Assembly: GCA_964404205.1 (NCBI GenBank)
Contig: CAYOJD010000015.1
Location: 1-35,216 of the forward strand
From: CAZWBR01 sp964404205
GTDB lineage: Bacteria; Bacteroidota; Bacteroidia; Bacteroidales; Prolixibacteraceae
DNA: 35,216 nucleotides
Direction of reading: 5' to 3'
Position 1 is the stretch's first letter, and each line of letters starts with the position of its first letter. Made by a program: the position numbers and the translations under genes. Shown in pieces: positions 1 through 8,808 of this stretch. The notes under the pieces were generated by a model that had not been told where the DNA came from, did not search any database, and saw only the letters and a list, made by a program, of their open reading frames with translations.

Positions 1-54
1 GTTCCCATTTCCCTCACTTTGATGCGGTATTTAGATTGATATTAGTTATTGTTG

Positions 55-86
55 TTTAAGTAGTTTAAAGTTCCGAATTAATTTTG
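55..86 (+). promoter_or_regulatory. Putative Bacteroidota-type promoter upstream of the acyl-CoA synthetase gene
   Basis: A perfect match to the -7 consensus TAnnTTTG (TAATTTTG) lies at 79-86. A -33-like TTTA lies at 55-58, giving a 20-bp spacer. Transcription would start near position 93 and leave a leader of about 130 nt before the chosen ATG. The -33 element is imperfect and the region is AT-rich, so a chance match is possible. Confidence 0.45.
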
Positions 87-226
87 TATTTAACAATGCT
101 ATTCACATAAATTTTCACAAAAGTGGTTCTACGCCATAGATATCTTATTCGGTTCTCTTCAATTTTTGTCATTTGCATTCCGCTTAAATTCTCGTAAGTT
201 TGGGTAACGTTTCCAAATCGACGACT

Positions 227-2290
227 ATGATAAACGATAAATTGCTTTCGCCCGGCAGCATTGTGGTGGTTGGTGCATCGAACCATGTAACCAAGCCGGG
301 TGGCAAAATAGTGAAGAACCTGCTTGAACATGAATTCAAAGGGGCGCTTTACGCGGTGAACCCGACCGACCCGTCGGTGCAGGGGGTGACTACTTATGCT
401 TCGGTCGAATTGCTGCCCCATGTCGATTTGGCTATCCTGGCTATCCCTGCGGCTACCTGTCCGGCGGCAGTAGAGGTACTGGCCCGTCAAAAGCAGACCA
501 AAGCTTTTATCATTATCTCGGGTGGGTTCAGCGAGATGGGCGACGAAGGGAAGGCATTGGAGCAACAGATTGTCCAAACCATCAACGAAACGGGCGGATG
601 TCTGATAGGCCCCAACTGCATTGGGGTGCTGACCCCTGCCTATGCCGGTGTTTTCACCACGCCGATACCTCACCTCGACCCTGCGGGTTGCGATTTTGTC
701 TCCGGCTCGGGGGCAACGGCAGTCTTTATCATCGAATCGGCTATCCCGAAAGGGCTTACCTTTTCGAGGGTTTTCTCGGTGGGTAATTCGGCCCAGATTG
801 GGGTGGAAGAGGTGCTCGAATATTGGAACCGACACTCCGACCAGCCATCGGAATCGAAGCTGAAGCTGATTTATGTGGAGCAGATTGTCAATCCCGACAA
901 GTTTTTACTTCATGCCTCGTCGCTGGTGCGTAAGGGGTTTCAGTTGGCGGCTATCAAAGCGGGCAGTTCGTCGGCCGGAAGCCGTGCCGCCACATCGCAT
1001 ACGGGGGCAATGGCCAGTTCCGATTTGGCCGTCGAGGCCCTTTTCCGCAAAGCCGGTATTGTACGGTGCTATGGTCGCGAAGAGTTGACAACGGTTGCCG
1101 GTATCTTTAAGTCGAAGCGGATGCAGGGGAAAAATATGGCCATTATTACCCATGCCGGCGGTCCGGCGGTGATGCTGACCGATGCGTTGGAGGCGGGGGG
1201 GCTGAATATTCCGCACTTGCCTGATTCTCCCATTAAAGAGCAGTTGAAAGGGAGGCTATTCCCCGGTTCATCGGTCGAAAATCCTATCGACTTTTTGGCT
1301 ACCGGAACGGCCGAGCATTTGGAGGTGATTATCGATGCCTGCGAAAACGACTTTGCAGCGATTGACGGCATGGCCGTTATCTTTGGCAGTCCGGGGCTCA
1401 CTTCGGTAAAAGATGTTTACGAGGTGCTGGATAGAAAGATGAAACAATGTACCAAACCAATATTCCCTATTTTGCCGTCGGTGATGAATGTGAAGCGCGA
1501 TTTGGCCTATTTCCTGTCGCATGGCAATGTCAATTTTCCCGACGAGGTGTTGCTGGGCCGCGCGCTGACCAAAGTGTACCGTACCCCTGCACCATCCGAT
1601 CAGGGTATTTTTCTCGACGGGGTCGATGTGCCACGCATCAGAAGGATAATAGAGGGTTGCGAAAACGGATATCTCCTGCCCGAAAAGATACATGAACTGT
1701 TTGATGCCGCTTCGATACCGTTTGTGCGGGAGATAACCGTTACGAGCAGCGAAGAGGCATTATCTGCCGCGAAAAAAATAGGTTTCCCGGTGGTGATGAA
1801 GGTGGTAGGGCCTATCCATAAAACTGAAGTGGGGGGAGTATCGCTGAATGTACGTTCGAGCGAATCGGTGTTGCTTGAGTTTGAGCGGATGATGCAAATT
1901 AAAGAAACAACGGCTGTGATCATAGCCGAACAGTCGGAAGGAATTGAGCTATTCCTTGGTGCCCAATATGAGCCTAAGTTTGGCCATATTATCCTGTGCG
2001 GGATAGGTGGCATTTTCGTTGAGGTGCTGAAAGATGTGACATCGGGGTTGGCCCCGCTCACTTTCGACGAGGCCCATTCGATGATTCATAACCTGAAAGC
2101 GTTCCCAATGATTCGCGGTTTCCGTGGAAAAGAGGGAGTCAACCATCATAAATTTGCCGAGATTATTGTACGGCTGTCGTCGATGCTTCGCTTTGCTGTC
2201 GAGATAAAGGAAATGGATATCAATCCGTTGCTGGGTAAGGGCGACCGGATTACTGCCGTCGATGCAAGGATAAGAATAGAAAAGAATTAG
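227..2290 (+). CDS. Acyl-CoA synthetase (ADP-forming), fused alpha-beta type
   Basis: This enzyme family interconverts acyl-CoA + ADP + Pi and acid + CoA + ATP in the cytoplasm. In fermenters it makes ATP from acyl-CoA. I take the ATG at 227 (687 residues) over an in-frame TTG at 200, because the protein then begins with the usual family N-terminus. An N-terminal CoA-binding Rossmann domain carries VVVGAS near residue 18, and a succinyl-CoA-ligase-like domain follows. The phosphohistidine loop SHTGA is present near residue 257. The C-terminal ATP-grasp domain has the conserved HKTEVGGV stretch, where the second transfer histidine sits. Length fits the fused family. The adjacent paaK and 2-oxoacid oxidoreductase genes suggest an aryl- or branched-acyl-CoA substrate rather than acetyl-CoA only; this is inference. 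The family call is secure, the substrate is not. Confidence 0.88.
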   Translation: MINDKLLSPGSIVVVGASNHVTKPGGKIVKNLLEHEFKGALYAVNPTDPSVQGVTTYASVELLPHVDLAILAIPAATCPAAVEVLARQKQTKAFIIISGGFSEMGDEGKALEQQIVQTINETGGCLIGPNCIGVLTPAYAGVFTTPIPHLDPAGCDFVSGSGATAVFIIESAIPKGLTFSRVFSVGNSAQIGVEEVLEYWNRHSDQPSESKLKLIYVEQIVNPDKFLLHASSLVRKGFQLAAIKAGSSSAGSRAATSHTGAMASSDLAVEALFRKAGIVRCYGREELTTVAGIFKSKRMQGKNMAIITHAGGPAVMLTDALEAGGLNIPHLPDSPIKEQLKGRLFPGSSVENPIDFLATGTAEHLEVIIDACENDFAAIDGMAVIFGSPGLTSVKDVYEVLDRKMKQCTKPIFPILPSVMNVKRDLAYFLSHGNVNFPDEVLLGRALTKVYRTPAPSDQGIFLDGVDVPRIRRIIEGCENGYLLPEKIHELFDAASIPFVREITVTSSEEALSAAKKIGFPVVMKVVGPIHKTEVGGVSLNVRSSESVLLEFERMMQIKETTAVIIAEQSEGIELFLGAQYEPKFGHIILCGIGGIFVEVLKDVTSGLAPLTFDEAHSMIHNLKAFPMIRGFRGKEGVNHHKFAEIIVRLSSMLRFAVEIKEMDINPLLGKGDRITAVDARIRIEKN

Positions 2291-2314
2291 GAGGAGGCCC
2301 CTTAATCTTCCCTG

Positions 2315-2339
2315 GGGGAGTGGAGCTCTCCTTATTTTT
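2315..2339 (+). terminator. Possible intrinsic terminator after the acyl-CoA synthetase gene
   Basis: GGGGAG (2315-2320) pairs with CTCTCC (2326-2331) through six pairs including one G-T, with a 5-nt loop, and is followed by TTATTTTT. The stem is short, so termination may be partial. It begins 24 nt after the stop codon. Confidence 0.4.
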
Positions 2340-2491
2340 CGGAAAGATAGCTTGCGCTTGGCCGCTTGCCGCCTCTACAGCTTACGGCATGATACCTTTC
2401 GATTGTATAAAATGTCCAATTCGATTGTTTTCGCGTGATTTTAATTATAATGTGTAAAAATTAGGGCGCAAAAGGTTTTATTTTTAAGTTG

Positions 2492-2525
2492 TTTTAATCA
2501 AATTAATTTATTCCGTCTATTTTTA
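2492..2525 (+). promoter_or_regulatory. Possible promoter of the porin/paaK transcription unit
   Basis: The 317-bp gap 2291-2607 holds the possible terminator at 2315-2339 and an AT-rich stretch with TATTTTTA at 2518-2525 (one mismatch to TAnnTTTG). A TTTA lies at 2493-2496, with a 21-bp spacer. Nothing else is recognisable in the gap. The call rests on weak motif matches only. Confidence 0.3.
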
Positions 2526-2607
2526 CGCACCCGATAGTACAATTTCCCGCTGGGGAGGTTGTTGAAGGGGGCAAATATCAACAAACTTTCGAGAAAACAA
2601 TTTTTAC

Positions 2608-3864
2608 ATGCGTTTCAACATTTCAGTTCTGGCATTGTTACTGCCATTGGTTACGTTGGCCCAGGAGCCCAAAAAGGAGAGCCCGCTTTCGTTTTACGGA
2701 TTCGTACGCAACGATTTTTATTTGGATACCTACAAGGGGGTCAATGCTTTTCACGACCTTTTTTACCTCTATCCCAACTATATTGGTGTCGATGCCAACG
2801 GCGAGGATATCAACCGGCAAACCTCGGCCAATCTGTTGTCCATTGTAACCCGGTTTGGGGTAAATATCAATGGGCCTCAGGTGTTTGGAGCCAAGACAAC
2901 CGGTTGTATCGAAGCCGATTTTGCGGGGAAGCCTGAAGTTTATCTGCTTCGGTTGCGCAAAGCCTATATGCAGTTAAACTGGGAAAAGTCGCAGTTGCTG
3001 GTGGGGCAGACCTGGCACCCCTTCTGGGGCGGAAGTGCCTTTCCGCAAACCGGATCGCTCAATACAGGCAGTCCCTTTAGCCCGTTTAACCGTAGTCCGC
3101 AGGTGCGATTCGACTATAAGATAGGCCATCTTACGCTTAATGCGGCTGCAATCTATCAGCAACAGTACGTGTCGTCGGGCCCATCGGGCAATTCCAATAT
3201 TTACAAACGCGATGCGGTGTTGCCGGAGAGTGTTCTCGGCCTCGAATACAATAAAAACGGTGTGACCCTTGGCGCCGGCCTCGATTACAGTTCGATTAAA
3301 CCACGGGTGACCACTGCAGGAAGTAACGGGAAAATATACAAAACCGACGAGGTGCTGGGAAGCATGTCGTACATGGCCTACGGGAAATATGCCAAAGATA
3401 AGCTGATGGTGCTGTTGAAGGGGTATTATGGCCAGAATATGTCGCACCTGACCATGCTGGGCGGCTATGGAGTAGCTTCGTACGACGCCACTACCGGTCA
3501 TGAGACCTATACCAATTACAACGCTTACTACACTGTTTTCAATATTACTTACGGGAAGAAGTGGAAACCGGGGCTCTTTGTCGGATACCTGAAAAACCTT
3601 GGCACATCGGATGCACTGCACCCCTTTGGGGCAGTTGGCAAGGAGACGGCCACCACCTATGGATCGGCTACCAATATCCAGAATATGTACCGTGTAAGCC
3701 CTTCTATCGCTTATACTGTCCCCAAATTTTCGCTGGTAACCGAATATGAGATGACCGGCGCCAACTTTGGTGAAGGGACTTTCGATTTTGGCGACGGATT
3801 GTACAGCAGCACCCATCTGGCGGTGAACCATAGCCTTCGTTTGGTGATGACCTATTTCTTTTAA
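2608..3864 (+). CDS. Outer-membrane beta-barrel porin-like protein (DcaP-like)
   Basis: The product is 418 residues and probably a diffusion or substrate-specific porin. The N-terminus MRFNISVLALLLPLVTLAQ is a signal peptide with cleavage expected near residue 19. The mature protein has alternating aromatic and polar strands typical of a barrel (for example SFYGFVRNDFYLDT near its start) and ends in the aromatic residue of LVMTYFF, as outer-membrane barrels do. The opening FYGF pattern and the GQTWHPFWGG region resemble DcaP-type porins; this is recalled similarity, not a search result. The next gene, paaK, starts 10 nt after the stop, so the two are probably cotranscribed, and the porin may admit an aromatic or carboxylic acid. 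The barrel call is fairly sure; the substrate is unknown. Confidence 0.7.
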   Translation: MRFNISVLALLLPLVTLAQEPKKESPLSFYGFVRNDFYLDTYKGVNAFHDLFYLYPNYIGVDANGEDINRQTSANLLSIVTRFGVNINGPQVFGAKTTGCIEADFAGKPEVYLLRLRKAYMQLNWEKSQLLVGQTWHPFWGGSAFPQTGSLNTGSPFSPFNRSPQVRFDYKIGHLTLNAAAIYQQQYVSSGPSGNSNIYKRDAVLPESVLGLEYNKNGVTLGAGLDYSSIKPRVTTAGSNGKIYKTDEVLGSMSYMAYGKYAKDKLMVLLKGYYGQNMSHLTMLGGYGVASYDATTGHETYTNYNAYYTVFNITYGKKWKPGLFVGYLKNLGTSDALHPFGAVGKETATTYGSATNIQNMYRVSPSIAYTVPKFSLVTEYEMTGANFGEGTFDFGDGLYSSTHLAVNHSLRLVMTYFF

Positions 3865-3874
3865 TTGAAAGGCT

Positions 3875-5182
3875 ATGTTCTGGGAACCCGAAATAGAGAC
3901 GCTCCGGCGTGGAGATTTAGAGCAGTTGCAGCTCGAAAGGTTAAAAAAAACCATTCAGCAGGCCAGACAGTCGGAGTATTATAAACAAAAACTGAATGGG
4001 AGCGGTGTTGACCTCTCGTTGGTTACCCATATTCGTGAACTGCCTTTTACCACCAAAGAAGATTTACGCGGCCATTTCCCGTGGGGCTTTCTCTCCATCG
4101 AAAAAGAGGAGGTGGTGAGGCTGCACAGCTCGAGCGGTACTACCGGCAACCCGACCGTGGTGTATCACAGCCGTCACGATTTGGCCAGTTGGGCCAATCT
4201 GATGGCGCGTTCGCTCTATTGTGCCGGAATCCGCAAAAGCGATGTTTTTCAGAATATATCGGGCTACGGACTTTTTACCGGAGGTCTTGGTTTTCAGTAT
4301 GGTATCGAACGATTGGGCTGTTTAAGCATCCCGGCAGGGGCAGGAAACAGTACCCGTCAAATCAAGCTGATGCGCGATTTTGGCACAACAGCCATTCATG
4401 CCATTCCCAGTTATCTGGGGCGATTGTACGATGTGTTTCTCGAAGAGGGGCTCGACCCCCGAAAAGATACCCGGCTTCATACTTTTGTAATTGGGGCTGA
4501 ACCGCATACCGAAGAGCAACGCCGTCGTATCGAGGAGATGTTTGGCGTAAAAGCCTATAACTCTTTCGGACTTTCGGAGATGAATGGCCCCGGCGTAGCT
4601 TTCGAATGTACCGAACAGGATGGGTTGCATGTGTGGGAAGATGCTTACATTGTGGAGATTATCGATCCAAAAACATTGGAGCCGCTTCCCGATGGCGAAG
4701 TGGGAGAGTTGGTGATGACCACCCTCGACCGCGAAGCCATGCCGCTGATACGTTACCGCACCCGCGATTTGACCCGTATTATTCCCGGCCCCTGCAATTG
4801 TGGCCGTACCCACCGCAGGCTCGACCGTATATCGGGCCGTTCGGACGACATGTTTATTGTGAAGGGGTGCAATATCTTCCCGATGCAGGTGGAAGGGGTA
4901 TTGCTGAAATTGCCTGAGATTGGCGACGACTACCGTATCATTCTGCAAACCATCGACGATCAGGATGAAATGATTGTTGAAGTAGAGGTAAAGCGGGAGT
5001 GGTTCCGTGGCGACCTAAACTTCCTCGACCGTTTACAGAAACAGATTGTGCACCTGATTCGCGATGAGGTGCTTATCCGCCCCATAGTCAAGCTGGTTGA
5101 ACCCGGCTCTATCCCGAAATCGGAGGGCAAAGCAGTGAGGGTATTCGATAATCGTAATAGTTACAACACTAAATCACAGTGA
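3875..5182 (+). CDS. Phenylacetate-CoA ligase family (AMP-forming), copy 1
   Basis: The product is 435 residues, the usual length of PaaK. The family activates phenylacetate and related aryl acids: acid + ATP + CoA gives acyl-CoA + AMP + PPi. Visible motifs are the adenylate P-loop SSSGTTGNPT near residue 84, FGLSEMNGPG in the middle, the hinge stretch YRTRDL, and a C-terminal PKSEGKAVRV where the catalytic lysine of this family lies. A Cys-X-Cys pair (PCNCGRTHRR) and the GRSDDM stretch mark the PaaK subfamily. It follows the porin gene closely and its stop abuts an ACT-domain gene, suggesting translational coupling. A paralogue with the same arrangement lies at 7445-8743. Substrates other than phenylacetate, such as indoleacetate or hydroxyphenylacetate, are possible. 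Confidence 0.88.
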   Translation: MFWEPEIETLRRGDLEQLQLERLKKTIQQARQSEYYKQKLNGSGVDLSLVTHIRELPFTTKEDLRGHFPWGFLSIEKEEVVRLHSSSGTTGNPTVVYHSRHDLASWANLMARSLYCAGIRKSDVFQNISGYGLFTGGLGFQYGIERLGCLSIPAGAGNSTRQIKLMRDFGTTAIHAIPSYLGRLYDVFLEEGLDPRKDTRLHTFVIGAEPHTEEQRRRIEEMFGVKAYNSFGLSEMNGPGVAFECTEQDGLHVWEDAYIVEIIDPKTLEPLPDGEVGELVMTTLDREAMPLIRYRTRDLTRIIPGPCNCGRTHRRLDRISGRSDDMFIVKGCNIFPMQVEGVLLKLPEIGDDYRIILQTIDDQDEMIVEVEVKREWFRGDLNFLDRLQKQIVHLIRDEVLIRPIVKLVEPGSIPKSEGKAVRVFDNRNSYNTKSQ

Positions 5183-5184
5183 GG

Positions 5185-5613
5185 ATGACATGGCAAATAT
5201 CCATCTTTCTGGAAAATAAGATTGGCCATTTCGAGCGGGTTACCCGCATTTTACGCGAGGCGTCGGTCAATATTCGTTCGATGACCATTAACAATACCGT
5301 TTCGGGGTGGGGAATCCTGAATCTGGTGGTGGATCAGCCCGAGAGAGGGTGCGAAGCGCTGGTGGACGGAGGGGTTTCGGCAACATTGCGTGAAATTATT
5401 GTGTTGCGGATGGAAGAACGACCCGGCGGGTTGGACGATATCCTGCAAAAGCTGGCAGCGGCAGCCGTCAATTTCGATAATGCCTACGGTATCAATCATG
5501 GGAAATATGCCTTTCTGATTGTCGATGCCGGCAATATCCCCGATGCACGGGCCAAGTTAAAGGCAGTTGGTGTTGAACCGCTTACGCCCGAAGAGAGCTA
5601 TTTGAAAAATTAA
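5185..5613 (+). CDS. Tandem ACT-domain amino-acid-binding protein, copy 1
   Basis: The product is 142 residues. I prefer the ATG at 5185, two bases after the ligase stop, because the start then aligns with the paralogue at 8809; a GTG at 5179 overlapping the stop is the alternative. Two ACT-like beta-alpha-beta units are visible: one starting at ISIFLENKIGHFERVTRIL and a second around MEERPGGLDDILQKL. ACT domains bind amino acids and regulate enzymes. Stand-alone double ACT proteins beside PaaK genes are common in anaerobes, so an allosteric partner of the upstream ligase sensing an aromatic amino acid is likely, but inferred. There is no DNA-binding domain. Confidence 0.8.
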   Translation: MTWQISIFLENKIGHFERVTRILREASVNIRSMTINNTVSGWGILNLVVDQPERGCEALVDGGVSATLREIIVLRMEERPGGLDDILQKLAAAAVNFDNAYGINHGKYAFLIVDAGNIPDARAKLKAVGVEPLTPEESYLKN

Positions 5614-5632
5614 CCATTAAATACTAAAGCTT

Positions 5633-5812
5633 ATGTTTGGAATTGACGACCCGGCCATCTATCTGGCCTACCTTTTTTCAATTGTTTGTCTGGCCGGTTG
5701 TGCCGTGTACGGTATTGTAAACTGGAACAAAGGGCACGAACCCGATGAGAAAGAGTTCGGTGAAGAGCTGAAGTGGGAGAAGGAAGAGGAGTCGTTAAAT
5801 GAAGAACTGTAA
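5633..5812 (+). CDS. Symporter small accessory protein
   Basis: This is a 59-residue protein beginning MFGIDDPAIYLAYL. It has one hydrophobic segment (about residues 9-29) followed by the VNWNK boundary and a strongly acidic tail rich in Glu. The pattern (M-F-G-x-D-D-P start, single membrane span, Y-G-x-x-N-W-N) is what I know as the symporter small accessory protein found directly upstream of certain SSS-family transporters. It stops 6 nt before the symporter start, so the two are surely cotranscribed. It probably sits in the inner membrane and binds or stabilises the symporter; the mechanism is not known to me. It is short enough to be missed by automated gene callers. Confidence 0.85.
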   Translation: MFGIDDPAIYLAYLFSIVCLAGCAVYGIVNWNKGHEPDEKEFGEELKWEKEEESLNEEL

Positions 5813-5818
5813 GTAATT

Positions 5819-7387
5819 ATGAATGCATTTGTACTTGGGCTGGTGGTTATCATTTATCTGCTGGCCGTAACTTATCTCGGGTTTAAAGGCTATCGCGAAA
5901 CACGGACAGCCAGTGACTATTTGTTGGCCGGAAGGCAAACCCATCCGTTTGTGATGGCACTCTCGTATGGGGCAACCTTTATCTCGACCTCGGCCATCGT
6001 TGGCTTTGGCGGAATGGCTGCTGTATATGGGATGGGGCTGATATGGCTTACCTTTCTCAATATTTTTATAGGTATCTTTCTGGCTTTTGTATTTTTTGGA
6101 CGACGTACCCGCAGGATGGGCTACCATTTGGGCGCACACAGTTTCCCCGAATTTCTGGGGCGACGTTTCAATTCCAACAAAATACAGATGATCAGCGGTG
6201 CCATTATTTTTATATCGATGCCGCTCTATGCTGCGGTGGTGCTGATTGGCGGTGCGCGGTTTATGGAGAGCATCTTCGGTATGGATTTTGGCATGGCGCT
6301 GACTTTCTTTACGCTGGTGATTGCAGCATACGTCATTGCCGGAGGGATGAAAGGGGTGATGTATACCGATGCCTTTCAGGGTGGTATCATGTTCTTCGGC
6401 CTGTTCTTTCTGCTCTATATGACCTATAGCAAACTGGGCGGCTTTAGCTCGGCCCATCAGGCATTGACCGATATGGTTTCGATGGTCCCCGAGAAGCTAA
6501 AGGCGATGGGCCATCAGGGATGGACTGCCTATCCGGTTTTTAACTCCACCTGGTGGTGGGTACTGACCACCAATATCATTTTGGGAGTAGGGATTGGGGT
6601 GTTGGCCCAACCGCAGTTGGTGGTTCGTTTTATGACCGTTAAAAGTGACCGCGAACTCAACCGTGCCGTCTTTATTGGTGCTCTCTTTATATTTGTCGCT
6701 ACGGGATTTATTTATACTGTCGGAGCACTGTCGAATGTCTATTTCTTGCGTGAGACTGGAAAACTGGCGCAGGAGGCCGCAGGGGGCAATGTCGACTCTA
6801 TTATTCCGGCTTTTATCAGCGCGGCATTGCCCGAGTGGTTTGTCTATCTTTTTATGCTGACGTTACTCTCGGCTGCCATGTCGACACTTAGCTCGCAGTT
6901 CCATGTGATGGGCACTTCGCTGGGGCGCGACTTTCTCGAAAAAATCCTTCCGAAAGGGAAATACAGTACCATGCTGATTACCCGTTTTGCCATTGTGGTA
7001 TCTATAATTATTGCGATGATTATTGGCTATAAACTTCCGGGAAGCATTATCGCCCGCGGAACCGCTATCTTCTTTGGGGTTTGTGCGGCTGCTTTTCTCC
7101 CGGCCTATATTGCCGCGATATACTGGAAGCGTGCCAATGCGAAAGCAGTACTTTACAGTATTGTTACCGGCATGGTGGTGAGCGTTTTCTGGCTGGCATT
7201 TATGCACAAGGCCGAGTCGGCACCGATGGGTATCTGTCAGGCCCTTTTTGGGAAACCAACGCTCGCCGAAACTTTTCCCTGGGCCATTATCGACCCCATA
7301 GTGGTGGCCTTCCCTATTTCGGCACTGGTATTGGTCGTCGGTTCACTGCTGAAACCGGAAGAACCGCACGAGTCGGTAAAGTTTTGA
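5819..7387 (+). CDS. Sodium:solute symporter (SSS family)
   Basis: The product is 522 residues with about 13 hydrophobic segments, the usual size and layout of the SSS family. The family signature region appears as YVIAGGMKGVMYTDAFQG near residues 175-195, and SAAMSTLSSQFHVMGTSLGRD further on resembles the sodium-binding helix. It imports an organic solute with sodium through the inner membrane. The substrate cannot be read from sequence. It lies between two paaK-ACT pairs, and a known phenylacetate permease (PaaL) is an SSS member, so uptake of phenylacetate or a related aryl or short-chain acid is a reasonable inference. The small accessory gene lies just upstream. The C-terminus is short and acidic, with no kinase or other fusion domain. 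Confidence 0.88.
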   Translation: MNAFVLGLVVIIYLLAVTYLGFKGYRETRTASDYLLAGRQTHPFVMALSYGATFISTSAIVGFGGMAAVYGMGLIWLTFLNIFIGIFLAFVFFGRRTRRMGYHLGAHSFPEFLGRRFNSNKIQMISGAIIFISMPLYAAVVLIGGARFMESIFGMDFGMALTFFTLVIAAYVIAGGMKGVMYTDAFQGGIMFFGLFFLLYMTYSKLGGFSSAHQALTDMVSMVPEKLKAMGHQGWTAYPVFNSTWWWVLTTNIILGVGIGVLAQPQLVVRFMTVKSDRELNRAVFIGALFIFVATGFIYTVGALSNVYFLRETGKLAQEAAGGNVDSIIPAFISAALPEWFVYLFMLTLLSAAMSTLSSQFHVMGTSLGRDFLEKILPKGKYSTMLITRFAIVVSIIIAMIIGYKLPGSIIARGTAIFFGVCAAAFLPAYIAAIYWKRANAKAVLYSIVTGMVVSVFWLAFMHKAESAPMGICQALFGKPTLAETFPWAIIDPIVVAFPISALVLVVGSLLKPEEPHESVKF

Positions 7388-7444
7388 CAGACACGGACAG
7401 GTGTTGATTTTCTAAGATGAATAGTTGAATAATATATTGTTACA

Positions 7445-8743
7445 ATGATTTGGAATGAAAAAATAGAGTGCGCCACCCGCGGGGAGATGCGTCTTCTTCA
7501 GGGAGAAAGGCTCCGCGAAACGGTTCAGCGTATCTACCACAATGTTCCGTCGTACCGCAAAAAGATGCAGGCGGTGGGACTTACCCCGGCCGATATCCTG
7601 AGTGTCGATGACTTGGCAAAACTACCGTTTACCACCAAAATCGATCTGCGCGATAACTATCCGTTTGGGCTTTTCACGGTGCCCATGAGCGAAATTGTTC
7701 GTTTGCATGCCTCGTCGGGGACCACAGGTAAACCGACCGTGGTGGGCTACACCCGGAAAGATATCCAGATGTGGGCCGAAGTGGTGACCCGTTCGCTTTG
7801 CATGGCCGGTGTCCACCGCAACGATGTGGTGCAGATTGCTTATGGCTACGGCCTTTTTACCGGTGGCCTCGGATTGCATTACGGGACTGAGAACCTGGGG
7901 GCCAGTGTAATCCCCATTTCGGGCGGGAATACTTCGAAACAGATACAGCTGATGGAGGATTTTGGCAGTTCGGTAATTTGCTGTACCCCTTCGTATGCGC
8001 TCAATATTGCCGAAGTGCTCAAGGAGATGAAGGTCGATCCGGCTACGCTAAAGCTTCGGGTGGGTATCTTTGGAGCCGAACCCTGGTCGGAGGCGATGCG
8101 CAAAGAGATAGAGGCTAAATTGCAGATAAAGGCTATCGATATCTATGGTCTGAGCGAAATTGTCGGGCCGGGTGTTTCGTGCGAGTGCGAGCACCAGTGC
8201 GGGATGCACATCAACGAAGATCATTTCCTTCCCGAAATTATCGACCCCGAAACCTTACAACCGGTAGCGCCGGGCGAGCTGGGCGAGCTGGTCTTTACCA
8301 CCATCACCAAAGAGGGGATACCGCTGATACGTTACCGTACCCGCGACCTTACCCGATTGATTTACGATAAGTGCGAATGTGGCCGTACGCTGGTGCGGAT
8401 GCAGAAATGCAAAGGGCGCAGCGACGATATGTTGATTATTCGCGGGGTAAATGTCTTCCCGTCGCAAATCGAAACGGTACTGTTGCAGATGAGCGAAGTA
8501 GAGCCTCACTACCTGATGATTGTGGAACGTGAAGGTACGCTCGATACGCTGACATTGATGGTTGAGGTGCAGGAACAATTTTTTAGCGACGAAGTGCGTA
8601 AATTGCAGGAGTTGCGGATGAAGATTACCCGCAGCATCGAAAGCATACTGGGCATATCGGTCAACGTGAAACTGGTCGAGCCAAAAACCATCGAGCGCAC
8701 GGCCGGTAAAGCACAGCGGGTGATAGACAAGCGAAGGTTGTGA
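7445..8743 (+). CDS. Phenylacetate-CoA ligase family (AMP-forming), copy 2
   Basis: The product is 432 residues and collinear with the copy at 3875-5182. It has the P-loop ASSGTTGKPT, IYGLSEIVGPG, the hinge stretch YRTRDLT, the cysteine pair in CECGRT, GRSDDM, and the C-terminal ERTAGKAQRV containing the expected catalytic lysine. The pairwise divergence is clearly large, so this is an old paralogue rather than a recent duplication, and the two copies may prefer different aryl acids. It is followed 65 nt later by its own ACT-domain gene, repeating the order of the first pair. The catalytic family is well supported; the exact substrate is not. Confidence 0.88.
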   Translation: MIWNEKIECATRGEMRLLQGERLRETVQRIYHNVPSYRKKMQAVGLTPADILSVDDLAKLPFTTKIDLRDNYPFGLFTVPMSEIVRLHASSGTTGKPTVVGYTRKDIQMWAEVVTRSLCMAGVHRNDVVQIAYGYGLFTGGLGLHYGTENLGASVIPISGGNTSKQIQLMEDFGSSVICCTPSYALNIAEVLKEMKVDPATLKLRVGIFGAEPWSEAMRKEIEAKLQIKAIDIYGLSEIVGPGVSCECEHQCGMHINEDHFLPEIIDPETLQPVAPGELGELVFTTITKEGIPLIRYRTRDLTRLIYDKCECGRTLVRMQKCKGRSDDMLIIRGVNVFPSQIETVLLQMSEVEPHYLMIVEREGTLDTLTLMVEVQEQFFSDEVRKLQELRMKITRSIESILGISVNVKLVEPKTIERTAGKAQRVIDKRRL

Positions 8744-8808
8744 GTGTTAATTGTCGTTTGCCAAACGTCTTATATCTGTAAGCAACAATAAAAAAAAAGA
8801 GTAATACC

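Noticed and set aside
65..835. Minus-strand frame of 256 codons opposite the start of the acyl-CoA synthetase
   Set aside because: It lies opposite a clear conserved gene, and its peptide has no recognisable domain and looks like antisense translation.
2974..3954. Minus-strand frame of 326 codons opposite the porin gene
   Set aside because: The sense strand has a signal peptide, a barrel pattern and a C-terminal aromatic; the antisense peptide resembles no family.
8755..8767. CGTTTG-C-CAAACG palindrome between the second paaK and its ACT gene
   Set aside because: It is short, has only one base at the centre, and no second copy was found, so it may be chance.
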